Assembly (NCBI GenBank): GCA_035578155.1
Contig: JAPWDM010000007.1
Span: forward strand, 33,392,413 to 33,456,412
Reading direction: 5' to 3'
DNA length: 64,000 nucleotides
Source: Brachynemurus nebulosus
Lineage: Eukaryota; Arthropoda; Insecta; Neuroptera; Myrmeleontidae
Shown: positions 35,250 through 47,800 of the stretch, piece after piece
Layout of the letters: every line of letters begins with the position of its first letter
Numbering within the stretch: the first letter of the stretch is position 1
Position numbers and translations under genes: made by a program
The notes under the pieces: model-generated
Told to the model about the DNA's origin: nothing
The model's input: only the letters and a program-made list of their open reading frames with translations
Database searches by the model: none

Positions 35250-35870
35250 TTTCCATTTTTGCTATCAAAATGATAATTTTTTTTTAGAAATATGGTTGAT
35301 TCGACAGAGGTCACTTTTCTAGTGGTCCTTCGTCCTTAATTTTAGTAAAAATGAAAATAACGACTTCGAAAACCTATAATTCGCTTCCAATTTTACCACT
35401 CTATCATTTTATTTACGGTTTTTAAGCCCTTAAAATATTTTAATAAACTTAATGACGTCACTAAATTTAAAAAAAATTATTTTACTCAAATTAAGCTTTA
35501 TGCGATTGATTTGAATTAGATTGATTGGTTGAATTAGGGTAATCTGGGAGTGAGTTTTTCATTTTTTCTATCAAAATGACCGAATCTCTTTTAGAAATAT
35601 GCCAAATTCGACAGAAGTCACTTTTTTAGTGGTCCTTCGAGCTTAATTTTGGTGTTCTATGGACAAAAATGAAAAGAACGACTACGAAAACCTACAATTC
35701 GCTTCCAGTTTCGTCACTCGATCATTTTATTTACGGTTTTTAAGGCATTAAAAAATTTTAATAAACTTTATGACGTCACTAAATCAAAAAAAACATTATT
35801 TTACTTAAATTAAGCTTTATGCAAGTGATTTGAATTAGAGTGATTGGTTGTATTAGGGTAATTTTCAGTC
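35250..35870. repeat. Tandem duplication, about 307-bp unit, two copies
   Basis: Two head-to-tail units share AGAAATATG, ATTCGACAGA(G/A)GTCACTTTT, CTAGTGGTCCTTCG-like text, TTTATTTACGGTTTTTAAG and TTAAGCTTTATGC. The word AGAAATATG begins at 35286 and again at 35593. Partial relatives at 27570-27930 (inverted) and 38640-38750 suggest a satellite-like or mobile family. Confidence 0.8.
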
Positions 35871-37247
35871 CTTTTTCGAAATTAACGACCCCCGAAAATG
35901 TATCAAATTATTCTTGGTGACGCCTATGCGTTGATATAGTTAGCACGATAAAGTTATATTTAGATTGGACCGGAATTAAAACTTGTATTAGTTTTATAAA
36001 TTTATTTTCATTTGTCCCGTCAACTGTATTTCCTACAACCATTAAAGATTTAATCTTTCAACATGTAAACAACTTTAATCCTATTGTAGTCTATGTTATA
36101 TAGTGCATAAATTTGTCCACCTGGCTGAATCCGTACTAAATATAACAGTTTTGATAAACTGATTATGTTTAAATAAACGTATTGAAATTTCCACCAAATT
36201 TTCCTTATTAATTTAGTGCGAAAATAAGTTATTGCATTTTGAACAGGAAAACATGTTTTTGATTGTGTTTTTTGATACTGGTTCTGATTAGGGGGAAATG
36301 GTCTATTCATTGTTTGTAGTATTTTGATTTTTTCCTTACAGCGTTTTTTTTTTTGTAGGGTTAAATTGCCCCCAAATTGTTCCATTGGGGTCGGTAACTG
36401 CGCCATCAGAAACTTAACTATTTAATTAGTTAATTTAAAAACAAAAAAAACAAAATAAAAATTCAGTATTTCAGTCATTAAAATTTTGTCAATTACAGGA
36501 ATTATTTTTGTGTTAATACACTTGTCAAAATAGTGTACCAGTTGAGCGTTTTGTCATAATTAGGCAACTATTAAAACATAGGCAATCAAACATACATTCT
36601 GTATGTGTGATTGCATATATTTAGGGTGTGTCATCTACATAATATATTTGCATATAATGATTTACCTTCGTTTCCTCTTGATCTCTAGGAGGTTTTAGAT
36701 AATCGCAGATGATTGAGAAAATCATAATAATTGAATTATCATGTTAGCGAATACACACCAATGATTAAGTGATCTGGTTAATGATTTATAAAATGATCTA
36801 TACTTATATGTAAATCATTAATATATGCCCTGGTCACCGATACATGCTAATGTTGATCAATACTTAGCATTAATTAATTATACAAAACCAGTTATCTTGT
36901 ATGGGAAAAACCAACTATGTTATTTCAAGTGCTATTTTAGCCATTGTGACATTTAAATAAATGTGTATGCAGCTTGCAGCTCAAAAATTTGAGTCACATG
37001 GATAATCGAGTGAGTTTGATAAAAATATTGGAAATGGCTTCAAATAATATAAGGGATGTCTGAAATTTTTAGACGTAAAAATATCTTTGTGTTGAGATAT
37101 TAGTTGAATATCTCCTTCGAAAATTTTGCCTTGAAGTAAGAGTTTTCGAAAATTTTGAATACCTGGAAGAATATGCCAAGTACTAATTTGAATAACCAAA
37201 TGTTCACATCACAATCCACTTAATTGAAATTCTACTATGGAATTAAT

Positions 37248-37558
37248 GGGTCATACACAATCAATGATATACGGAATAAGAAGTATGCCATCTAGTGACG
37301 TTGAATGGAACTTTAACGTAACTGCCCATAGGTATATGTATTTAGGTATTTTTGTGCATCAAAATTCATAAAAAAATAACGTTCGTGATGACTTTTTTTG
37401 TCACTAAAGTGAAAAAAAAACACGAATTTTGACGTACTAAAGTACCTAAATATTTATATCTATGAGCAGTTACGTTAAAGTTCCACTCAACGTCACTAGA
37501 TGGTATACTTCTTATTTCTAATATCTTATTCCTTATTTCATTGATTGTGTAGACACCC
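37248..37558. mobile_element. PIF/Harbinger-like MITE, copy 2
   Basis: Same family as 495-836: ends GGGTCATACACAATCAATGA and TCATTGATTGTGTAGACACC, interior CCATCTAGTGACGTTGAATG in both arms. TTA follows the right end (37559-37561), but the left flank is AAT, so the target duplication is not clean. Confidence 0.75.
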
Positions 37559-38887
37559 TTACTGGTTTAAAATCTATCACACTAGTGAACTCTGTTATAA
37601 TTTACATAAATTATAATAAATCAATGGTAGATCAGTAGAATCGCATTGACTGACATCTGTTGTAATATTGTTAAAGTTCGAACGATAATTACCTAACAAA
37701 AATACTTATTGAAAAATTTGGCAAATGATTTCGGAAAGGTGTTTGTGGAATGGTTTTTAGAAAATTCGTATTCACACACACAATTACAAAACACGTATTA
37801 TGAGATAGAGCAACGTGCAGCTCAAGTAACAAAGGTCTTACAATACATAACAATCGTAGTGGATTCGGTGACTGAGACCGACTGACTACATGCCTTAAGT
37901 AGGGTTTCCGATCTCGATTCGATTTTATCGAAAATCGATTTTTGGAGGGTTGATCTTTGATGTTTTGAATCGATTCTTTGAAGACCAAATCGCTACAGAG
38001 ATCGTGAAAAATTTACGGGATCGGAGATCGATCTTTTTCAAATTTAAATTAGAATATTTTTTGTAAAAATATGATTTTTTAAAGTTATGTAGAATATATT
38101 TTAACTATTTATGTTGTCAAATAATTTTACCACTTTTATGATTCATTTATAGAAAATTGAGACAAATTTTTGATTCGTGTGACATTTTTAGCGCAAACTG
38201 GAAACCGCTTGAATTATATTTTATTTATATTAAATTCAGTAATTTCAACTTCAAAGGATATTGAAATTTTTTTGAAATTGATTTGTGATTTACTAATAAA
38301 AAAACTTAATTAAAACTTTTATACATTTCTTCTATTTGCTGTAAGTACAAAAATTGAATCGATTTTTGTCAGATCGATCTTTTGTAAGCCGATTTTCTCC
38401 TGCATCGATCTTTGGTTTGACGATTTGAATCGATCCGCAAGATCGATTTTTTGGGCAGAGATCGGAAACCCTAGCCTTAAGCTGTGACTGACCAACAAAT
38501 GACGCCAAGCGAGCTACACTTTTTTGATATTAGTTGGCTTCTAGTGTTCTATGTGCGCCGTAGACTACCTTAAATTATGACGTGTGATGACGCCATTTTG
38601 ATTTTTTTTTGTACATTATTCAAACGACTTCGTATGGATTTATTTGTCAAATTTTAGTAATTCTGGCGTGAATTTTTCACTTTTACTATCAAAATAACGA
38701 AATTCACGTCGGAAATTTTGTGTTTCGTACGATTCGGGAATGATTTGGGTTTAGAAAGAAATAAAAAAAACCAATTATACTGAAATAAAATATATTTAAA
38801 CTTTCACCAGCAACAACTTTATATAATTTTTCTGATATAATTTGAGCCCATGCACCGCGGTGATTAATTTATCAAGTTCAGTTGATT

Positions 38888-41800
38888 CTAAGAGTGACAA
38901 GCGATCATTTGTGGACAATTTGGAATGTTACACGTCTGATTGCCGAATGATGATTCGGACACTGAACGGTTGGCATTGTGTTCACGCGCCTCAAAATGCT
39001 CAAACAGTAACGGTTTACGACAAAATGCACATTCCTGAAAGCAAAAAATCACCCGTGTAAGTTTTGGATTCGTTTCAAAATTATTGTTACCGTTTACTCA
39101 CTTTTGGACATTTGAGTCCCTGTCGTGGAATATTCAATTTGTCCCAAACTTTGATCAAATCGTTCACGAGTATGTTCATCATTTCGACCGTGTGATGAGG
39201 CGTTGGTGCCAGACGAAGCTTCTCGTCACCTCGCTTGACAGTGGGGTAGTTTATTGCTTGAACGTAGTGGCCAAATTCGCGTAACAGCGTGTCGGATATC
39301 ATTGTGCATTGTTGTGGATTTCCAATCTAAACGGGAAAAAATAATGTTAGACCCCAAAAATATTTTTTAAATCGTACCAAGAATTCCGTAATTTTTGAAA
39401 TGTCAATGATCTTAAACATCGTCTTACGTTGATATTACATTTAATACTGGGCGTGCGCACTCCAACATGTCAAATTGTTACGTCACAGTACTGTAAAGTC
39501 AGTTAACTTGGCTATACCATACTTTGTGTTAAAAAAATTAAAATTTAACTAGGGATATTTTTCTGGCATTGTTAGCTCCGATTTCTTCAAATTATTAATT
39601 TTTTTTAGTTCATGCGGTAAATTAGTGCTTTTATCGAGTATATAAACTTTAACTGATATTTTATAAGCTATAAAATTTTTATCATACGAAAAATTATATA
39701 ATCTTGCTTCAGTATACAGTAGAACTTCTGTTAACCGGACAGCAGTGCCACGCAAAAATTTGTCCGGTTAACAAAGACAAAGTAAATAATAGCATTAACA
39801 TGGTGGCCACAGATTTTTAAAGATCAAATTCCCTGGCTTTTCCAGGTTTCCCAGAAATTTTATTAAAAAATTCCCTGATTATTTTGTGAAAAATGTCGCC
39901 TCTACTTTATCCCAAAAAGCTAAAAAAAAATTTCTTAATAACTTTTTAAAACTTTTTCTTAAAAAAGTAAATGAAGAGGAAAAAAAATGAAATCCGCGCC
40001 AATTTTTAAATCTAATTTCAAAACAAGTGAAAAATATTGATTGAAGTAATATTAATAGATTTGAGCGTTACTTTATGGTATTCCATATTTGTAAATAATA
40101 AACAAATACTTTACTTTGCAAAATACCACTTTTAAAATACAACCGTTTCAAAATAAAAGTGGTATTTTGCAAAGTAAAGTATTTGTTTATTATTGATTGA
40201 AGTTTTATCCCTAAATAAAAATCAATTTTTTTCCAGTCTTCTGGTAAAATTCCCAGACGTTTCGAGAAAGTTTAGAATTCCCTGACATTTCCAGGTTTTC
40301 CAGTAATGTGGCCACCATGATTGAATAATGTAGTATTCATAACTAATTTTTTAATTCAAAAATTTTTTTAAATTTTTGTAATTCAAATCAATTTCATGAA
40401 CGAATTTAGGTACTTATACAAAAATATAACGTTTACAAGTGCATCGTCACATTAGAATCATTATTACCAAGTTAAAACAGGATCAAATATACCTAATCCA
40501 TATAGGTGTACATACGCACTAGACGTATTCGCATCCGATTAATGGAGGTAATAATGTACTAAATAATATGTTTTCGTCAAAAAATATTGTGTCCGTGTCC
40601 GGTTAACAGAGGGTCCGTTTAAGAGAGTGCCATATATGTAATATAATAAATATATGGCCAATATGGATATGAAAAAATGTCCCAACATCACGGCACAGAC
40701 AATATTAGTTCTTTCTCTCTCTCTGGAGAAATTTGGTTCGTTTTGCGCAAATGCGAGTTTTTTGGTGGCAATGTGAACCAATGAACAGTAAACACTAATT
40801 GAAGCATCTGCGCAAAACAACTGAAGTGCCTCTACCCGATGTCTATCCATTTCACTTCATCGGAACCACTGCCTCTTATAGAGATTGGCCATATATTCTT
40901 AAGCGGGTTCTACACGATGCTACGAACGTTCCTTCCAATGTTCGATCGAACGTTTGAGGCAATTAAGTTCGATAGTTGGTGCGACGAATGTATCTGCTAC
41001 ACGGTGAATCGAATGTTTGATCCAATACGAATGATGATGTGTTGGTACTCAGTGGCGAGGCTGTTATCTGTCTGATGTTATCTCTAATGTTATACACTGA
41101 TGTTGTCTCTCTTCACATGAACGAGTCGTGCAGCTGCTGAGTCGAACCAACCAACGCAACCAACATTGACCTTCAAACGTTCGAAGCATCCCTTTGACTC
41201 GGTGCAAAAATACCGACATCGAACGGGACACGACTAAATGCGAACGTTTGACGCTCGACATTGGACACTCGTAGGTTCGAACAACGGCTACACGATGCTA
41301 TGAACCATCCAACGTCGAATGTTGGAAGGTGTTCGTAGCATCGTGTAGCAGCGGCTTTATACTACATATATGGAGAGTGCTGAATGTATTCGTTTCAGTA
41401 TAGCATGCCACGGTCATAAAAAATTTGTTCGGCTCTGTCCGGAAATTCTCGGCACATAAATGTGTGGTACAAACCTTAATAGGAATGATATGACTTGGCG
41501 TGTGCTCCACCGGGAAATTATTCTCTCGTAATCGGTTGCGTAAATATCGCACATTCTCCTGATGTTGGGCGCGCAACTTGCGACCCTCCGACGATGCAAG
41601 AATTTCAACGGCGGCCGCCGCACCGGCCAACACCGTTGGCGGCAACGACGTGGTAAAAATGAATCCGGAAGCGTACGAACGTATCATATCGACCAATTTC
41701 GCCGAGCCGGCAATATATCCGCCAATATTACCGAACGCTTTGCCCAGCGTGCCCGATATGATGTTCATCTTGTGCAGAACACCGTCCCGTTCGCCGATGC

Positions 41801-44800
41801 CGGCGCCATGGTGCCCGTACAGTCCCACCGCGTGCACCTCGTCGACGAACGTTAACGCGCCATATTTGTGTGCCACGTCACAGAGCGTCTCTAACGGGCA
41901 CACCGCGCCCGACATGGAATGTACGGTTTCAAAGGCAACGATTTTTGGAACGTTTACGTTAACTTTTTGTAGTAATTCTTCTAGATGCGCTGGATCGTTG
42001 TGCCGAAATATATGTTTCGGCACGCGACTGTTTCGAATGCCTTGAATCATTGACGCGTGATTCCCCTCATCCGAAAATATATGACAACCTGTTTTAAACA
42101 TATCTGAATGACATTATTTTAAATTCAACATTTTAAGCTTGTTGATGTACAGGGTGTAAAGTATATAAATCTCGCTACGAGAACAGTGGGTAGATCTCAC
42201 CCATGTAATTAATATTTGCCAATAAATTTGAACCCAAACTGTCTTTTTACAGAAAAAATTTGATACTAAATATCGGTCAAAAAAGAGGCCCTTGAATTTT
42301 TTTTTTAAATCCAGCTCTGACCGTCTCGTCGTTGTAAGGATAAACTTTCTGTTTTTAAGGTGAATCGATCAGTACTGACAAATAAATTACTAAGTCTATT
42401 TTTTTCTCTATAAATAAATATAATTTATGTGTAGAAAAATAAGTTAAATTTTATAATACATGTAACAGTATTAATATTTGATTATTGTTGAATCTTCTAA
42501 TTTTAATAATTTTAAAAGTAATGAATTTGATTTTAGTAGTTGATGTGTACGTACACATAATAACTAACACGTACACAAATATATTATGGGTGTATTAGTA
42601 TAAAATGACATTTTTATAGCTTTTTTCTATTTATTACAATAACTAAACGTCCAATATTAAACAAAATAGTTTTTTAATGATTCAAAAACATAAAAGAAAA
42701 TAATTTTCAGTTTTTTAAATCTTAAAGTTGGTTTTTAATGACACAACTTACTTAAATATGTAACACTGATTCACCTCTAAAAATTCTAACTTTGAAAATT
42801 TATTTGTTCTAAACTACACGTCAGAAATTATTCAAAATAGTGTCAGTGAATGCATCATATCTTTCTCTATAATATACTAAAATTTCAAATTCTAAATATG
42901 GAAAATTTCAAGTGTCGATTTACCTTAACAAAAATCTGGGAAATACGTTTACGACCTAAACATGTTTACAAAATTTTATTGAATTTTAGTCAATAAAATT
43001 ATTTTTTACCTTTGATATTAAGAAGGTATTTATGCATAATTTAGACAGGGCCGTACTTAGAAAAATTTTGAAACGTCCTGTACCTAGTTAATTTGCGATT
43101 TTCTCAAACTGTTAATCCCGAAAAAATTTTGTAGTTTTAGTATATACAGGGTGAAACGAGCCACCCCTCAAAAGGACGAGAGTTATTTTTTTTACACCCT
43201 GTAGAAACAAATAGACGAACCTGGCAAAGCTTGTGCGAGCGTGAACAACGTGGAATCGTTTGCCACGTAACACGAGGTGAACAGTAACGCGGCTTCCTTT
43301 TGATGGAGCTTGGCCAGCTGAGCTTCCAATTTTTCGTGATACAACGAATTCCCAGAAATATTTCGTGTACCACCGGCACCAGCACCGTGATTCTCTAAAG
43401 CAGTTCTAAAAATCAAAAAACAAATACAATTTCCCGCCAATATTTGCACACAGTTACGAGTTAGCTTTCGAGTAATTAACTTATCATCAACTATAACACA
43501 TTTGAACCTGAATGATGAATTAAGGGGAGGTTTACTTGAGAGTCGTTAAAAAAAATCGATCTTTTTTTTTTGCAGAAATTGGTAACTAATTATGTGTAGA
43601 ATATGTTCCCAAAGTGATTTTGCTGAAAGTAATTTATGGGAAGGTTTACTTGAGATTTGATAAAAAAATCGATTTTTTTTTTGCCGAAACTGATAGCAAA
43701 TTATGTGTAGAATATGTTCCCAAAGTGATTTTACTGAAAATAATTTAAAAACAAGATTCTTGCACATTAACCGAATCCAGCTTTCTATAAAAAAAAAAAT
43801 TCAAAAAACGTAGTTCACGCAATAATGAGTATTAAATATAAAATTTTGAAAATACGTTTCTTTATATATATTTTATATCTCGAAACTACATTTTTGGAAC
43901 TGGCGGACACGATAACTCAAAAACTATTCGATGGATCCTTTTTTTTAACTTTTATTTTAAAGATAATTCAATTCTTCGGCACCTCTACCTAAGTTCGATA
44001 CACTTCCAATATTTTTTTTATTTTTAAGTTTACTTAAAGAGCGAAAAATAAGATAAAAATCGTAATCAAAAGTTCAAACATCCGCCATTTTTTTTTTCTT
44101 TCAGCAATTTATTGATATTATAGGTAGAGGTGCCGGTACTCTTCATATATTTTATAAATCTTTTTTGTTTTTGGATTTCGGTGGTTTATTACCGGCGCTA
44201 GGATATCCGCCAACAAGGCATTGGATTTTCGGATCGTCACACTGCAGTATCTATAAAATGGACAATTTTTTATATTTTTCCTTGAAAAATTTTTTTTGTA
44301 TAGTTTAATACTTAATAAATATGTGTACAAAATTTGAAATTGATATTTACTTCCGTTCTTGAGAAAAAAATTCTAGAAAAATACATAATTTTTAAGGACT
44401 CTCGAGTAAACCTCCCCTTAATTGATCGAATTTACAGTACTTACCGTACTGCCTCTTTCACCTTTGGGTGACACGACATACCCAAATAATCATTCGAACA
44501 CCAAACGGTTATCGGTTTCTCGCCCCACGAATATTCCAACGCTTTTGGAAATAGTCCAGAGTTGGCCAAACGATTGACCTTTTTGAACACACGATACGAA
44601 TGGTCCTTCTTTTTGCGCATGATTTGAGCATGGAAAAAATCTTCGTAGCGAAATACCCCACCTAAAATCGTACGTTAGTCGGCAAAATTCGATTGGAAAA
44701 TTTGATGGGACTTACGTGAATCAACGTTGGATGGTTCGCTCATAACTTGGCCATCCGTTTGAGATTCAGCAACAGTTTTGGTTGCGTGTTGCACAGGACT

Positions 44801-47800
44801 CGGTTCAACGTCCACAATTGGAGCACTTGGTGCGACAATTGTTGTTTCAATATTTCCCGTTTGTTGGTGAAGCATTTCTTGCACTTGTTCGCCAATTTTC
44901 ATTTGAATCACCTCATCTACTGAAAATACAAAGATTCAAAATTATTCAAAAAATTCATTTAGATTTTTGTACCAAATATTTTCCCCGTATAACATTTTTT
45001 TCTAAGGTTTTTCATTATAAGTGCTGATAACATTGTTGCCCTTTTTACCCAGAATCAATTCTTGTAATTACGCATTGGTTTTTACTAATCTCTAATTAAT
45101 TAGCGTAACGTAATTGATTCCTTAATTACTTTTAAACATGACAATTATTTTCATAATCAATAATAAAGTTAAGGTTCTAAACAGGCCCTAATTCCTCCCC
45201 TTGTCCATCAAGAATAATAGTTAAAAAAAATTCAAAACTGATCAAATAATATAGTTTATGGTTTGAAGACGGTTGTATTTAAGTTTGTCGTAAGTTATTA
45301 TGAATAAATAATGATATTTAATGTTAAAAAAGAAGTGCGATGTGAGTTTTACCCAGGAGGTCTACATTAATCAGTTTTAAAATTTCGCCAATTAGTCTTT
45401 TTTGTATGTATTTTGTATATATTTTTTTAAATTATCAACCAAAAACTAATCATCCGAATTTCATGAAAATCTTACCAGGTGTTCATTATACGTAATTATG
45501 CATCGAATGAAATCGATGCGAAGTCAATATCATAAAATTCCATGAACTGTTACGACCCGATTCATCCCGTTCTACGGTATTCCACTTTTTCTTTCAATTT
45601 TCACCCATTAAAACCATTTTTCGCTTGGTATAACGTTATTGGTCAATTACTAGCAACTACAAGATAACTCTTGAAGATAAAAAGACAACAGACAACTATA
45701 GAGGAACCAATTTTAATATTCCGAATTTTGGACACTTCCTGTATCAATATATCCCATCAAACATTACCGGTAATAAAATTTGATCAACCAAATTCATCGT
45801 CATGAGAAATTACCATAAAATAGAAAATAGACAAATAGTTATTTAGCGATAAATGAGAAAATTAAATTTTAAAATTCATATAGGTAATTATAAATTTAAA
45901 TTTTGTCTACATATAATTTCATTTACGAAATATTGAAATTACTTGAAACACGTGACAAAAAAATTTGACGTCAGTATGACCTTTCAGCTCATTTTTTTTT
46001 TTTTTTGTAAAAGTAAAAAAAAAATCATAAAAAATTTTAATGTATTTACATATTTAAATTACAGTGTCGCACGAAAGTACCCTTACATATATTTTCAATG
46101 GTTTCTGTTGCAAATGAACGCTTGTGGTGAAGTATGATCGATACACGATTCAGAATTGATCGAGGCCAATGTGTCACGTGCATCTAAACGTGTTAAAATC
46201 AATACTATCAGGGATTCATAATACCTATCACAAAATATTTACACTGCATAAGTTTAACCCTAGAATCATACGTTGGTCTACGAGTCAAGTTAATCATATA
46301 TCGGCGTCGTTTCGACGAATGGACTTTTTACGGGGAGTTTTAGAGTTTATCTGCAAAAAACATTTTTTTTACATAACAATACTACATAAGCGAACAAAAT
46401 ATTTAAAAAAATTGGATTTGGAAAAATTTCTTAATATAAATAGGTATTTATTAATTTTTTTAATCTTTTTATCAAAGCATATTGTCACTATAAAAATTTA
46501 AAAATAGATAAATACATCAATTGTATCATAAAACATGTCTTTCAAATAATTAATTTATGAACTATTATGAGTCAGTGGACATGTGTGACTTTACAGAATG
46601 TGAAATTTCTCAGTCATAAATATTTCTATAGATATGTAGTTATTTCCCCATTAGGCACATTTGTAAATTTTCTAAAATTTGTTAGTAATTTTTCGAATAA
46701 GATCTGAAAAAATAATAAAAATTAAAATATTTTCCACAAAATAAATTGTTAATCTTTTATTAAGTCATTCGAAACGCATTCTTTAATTTTCGATTCAATA
46801 TATTAAAATTTCAGTATTATGTCGTCTCTGTAAGTCAAACAGCTGTAATCATCTTTCACATTATCATAATCATTGAATAAATTAATTATAACATCCATAT
46901 CTTTAATAAATTTTAGAAAAATTAGGAAAACTTTTATATGTGGAGTACAAAATCTTTAAAAAAAATATAGGTTAATCATACATCGTCGTCCTTTTGACGC
47001 ACACTATTTCAGTATAAAAAAAAACGACAATAGCTATAAACAAAATTTATACGTCTTATGTGTTATAATAACAAATAAATTAGATAACAGAAGTTTCACA
47101 GCAAGCGGGCACCGACAAGTTGTAGTATTGGAGCAGGTAGAGAAGTTCGTTCGTCGTTTTGACGAGTACGTATGATTCTAGGGTTAAGAATATTAACAAC
47201 AAAATAATAGAAAAAAGTCATATCCGATTATGCCATCACATTCGATTCTGAGTGCCAGTAGCCCTAGCAAACATTTTCCACAACGTCTCTAACGTAAAAT
47301 ATATGAATCGGAACTATCAGCGTGACTGTTTCGTTTTAAATCCACTTTCAGTCCGAAATATGATTTTTGCTGCGGTAAAAAATAGCTTATATCCTTCCAC
47401 GTGTCCCCGGCTATCATCAAACAAAATTTCAATTCGATTGGGTGACCGGTTGAGACGTAAACGTGACACAATCAAACCAACAAACTCATTTTATTCGGAT
47501 ATTCGATCAAAAATCGGCACACCGTATACTATAGTAGCACCCATATAAAATTAATTGAATTTTTTAATCACGTTACTGGACCACCTTGTTACACACCTTG
47601 AAACGGAAGACTTAAATTACATACCAATTACTTTATTAATTGCGATAATGTAAAAATTTGTAGAAAATTGCATGGTAACCGTCGACAAAAATATATGAGG
47701 CAGCAGTTAATTTTGATCGTTCAGACATGAGTTGCATAAATTATTGTACTTATTTTATCAATTCGTAAATTTTTATTAATAGGCGTGTAAAATCAACAGT

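Larger units (their letters stand above)
32977..38887. other. Intergenic region upstream of the serpin
   Basis: No gene seen. Contains a decayed hAT-type end (about 33690-33890, closing CGTTAAGAATCACTG), dispersed repeat copy e (34125-34159), the 307-bp tandem duplication (35250-35870), Harbinger-like MITE copy 2 (37248-37558), and a stretch around 37905-38475 with inverted GATCGAT-rich words (AGGGTTTCCGATCTCGAT ... AGATCGGAAACCCT) that is probably another inverted-repeat element. Confidence 0.6.

Noticed and set aside
39716..40625. Pogo/Tigger-like ends (CTGTTAACCGGAC and GTCCGGTTAACAGAG)
   Set aside because: Complementary motifs exist on both sides of the 39799-40319 element, but spacing and flanks do not give a convincing single element with TA duplication.
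41562..42045. Two long plus-strand ORFs
   Set aside because: They lie opposite ALAS exon 5 and are antisense shadows of its GC-rich conserved coding sequence.
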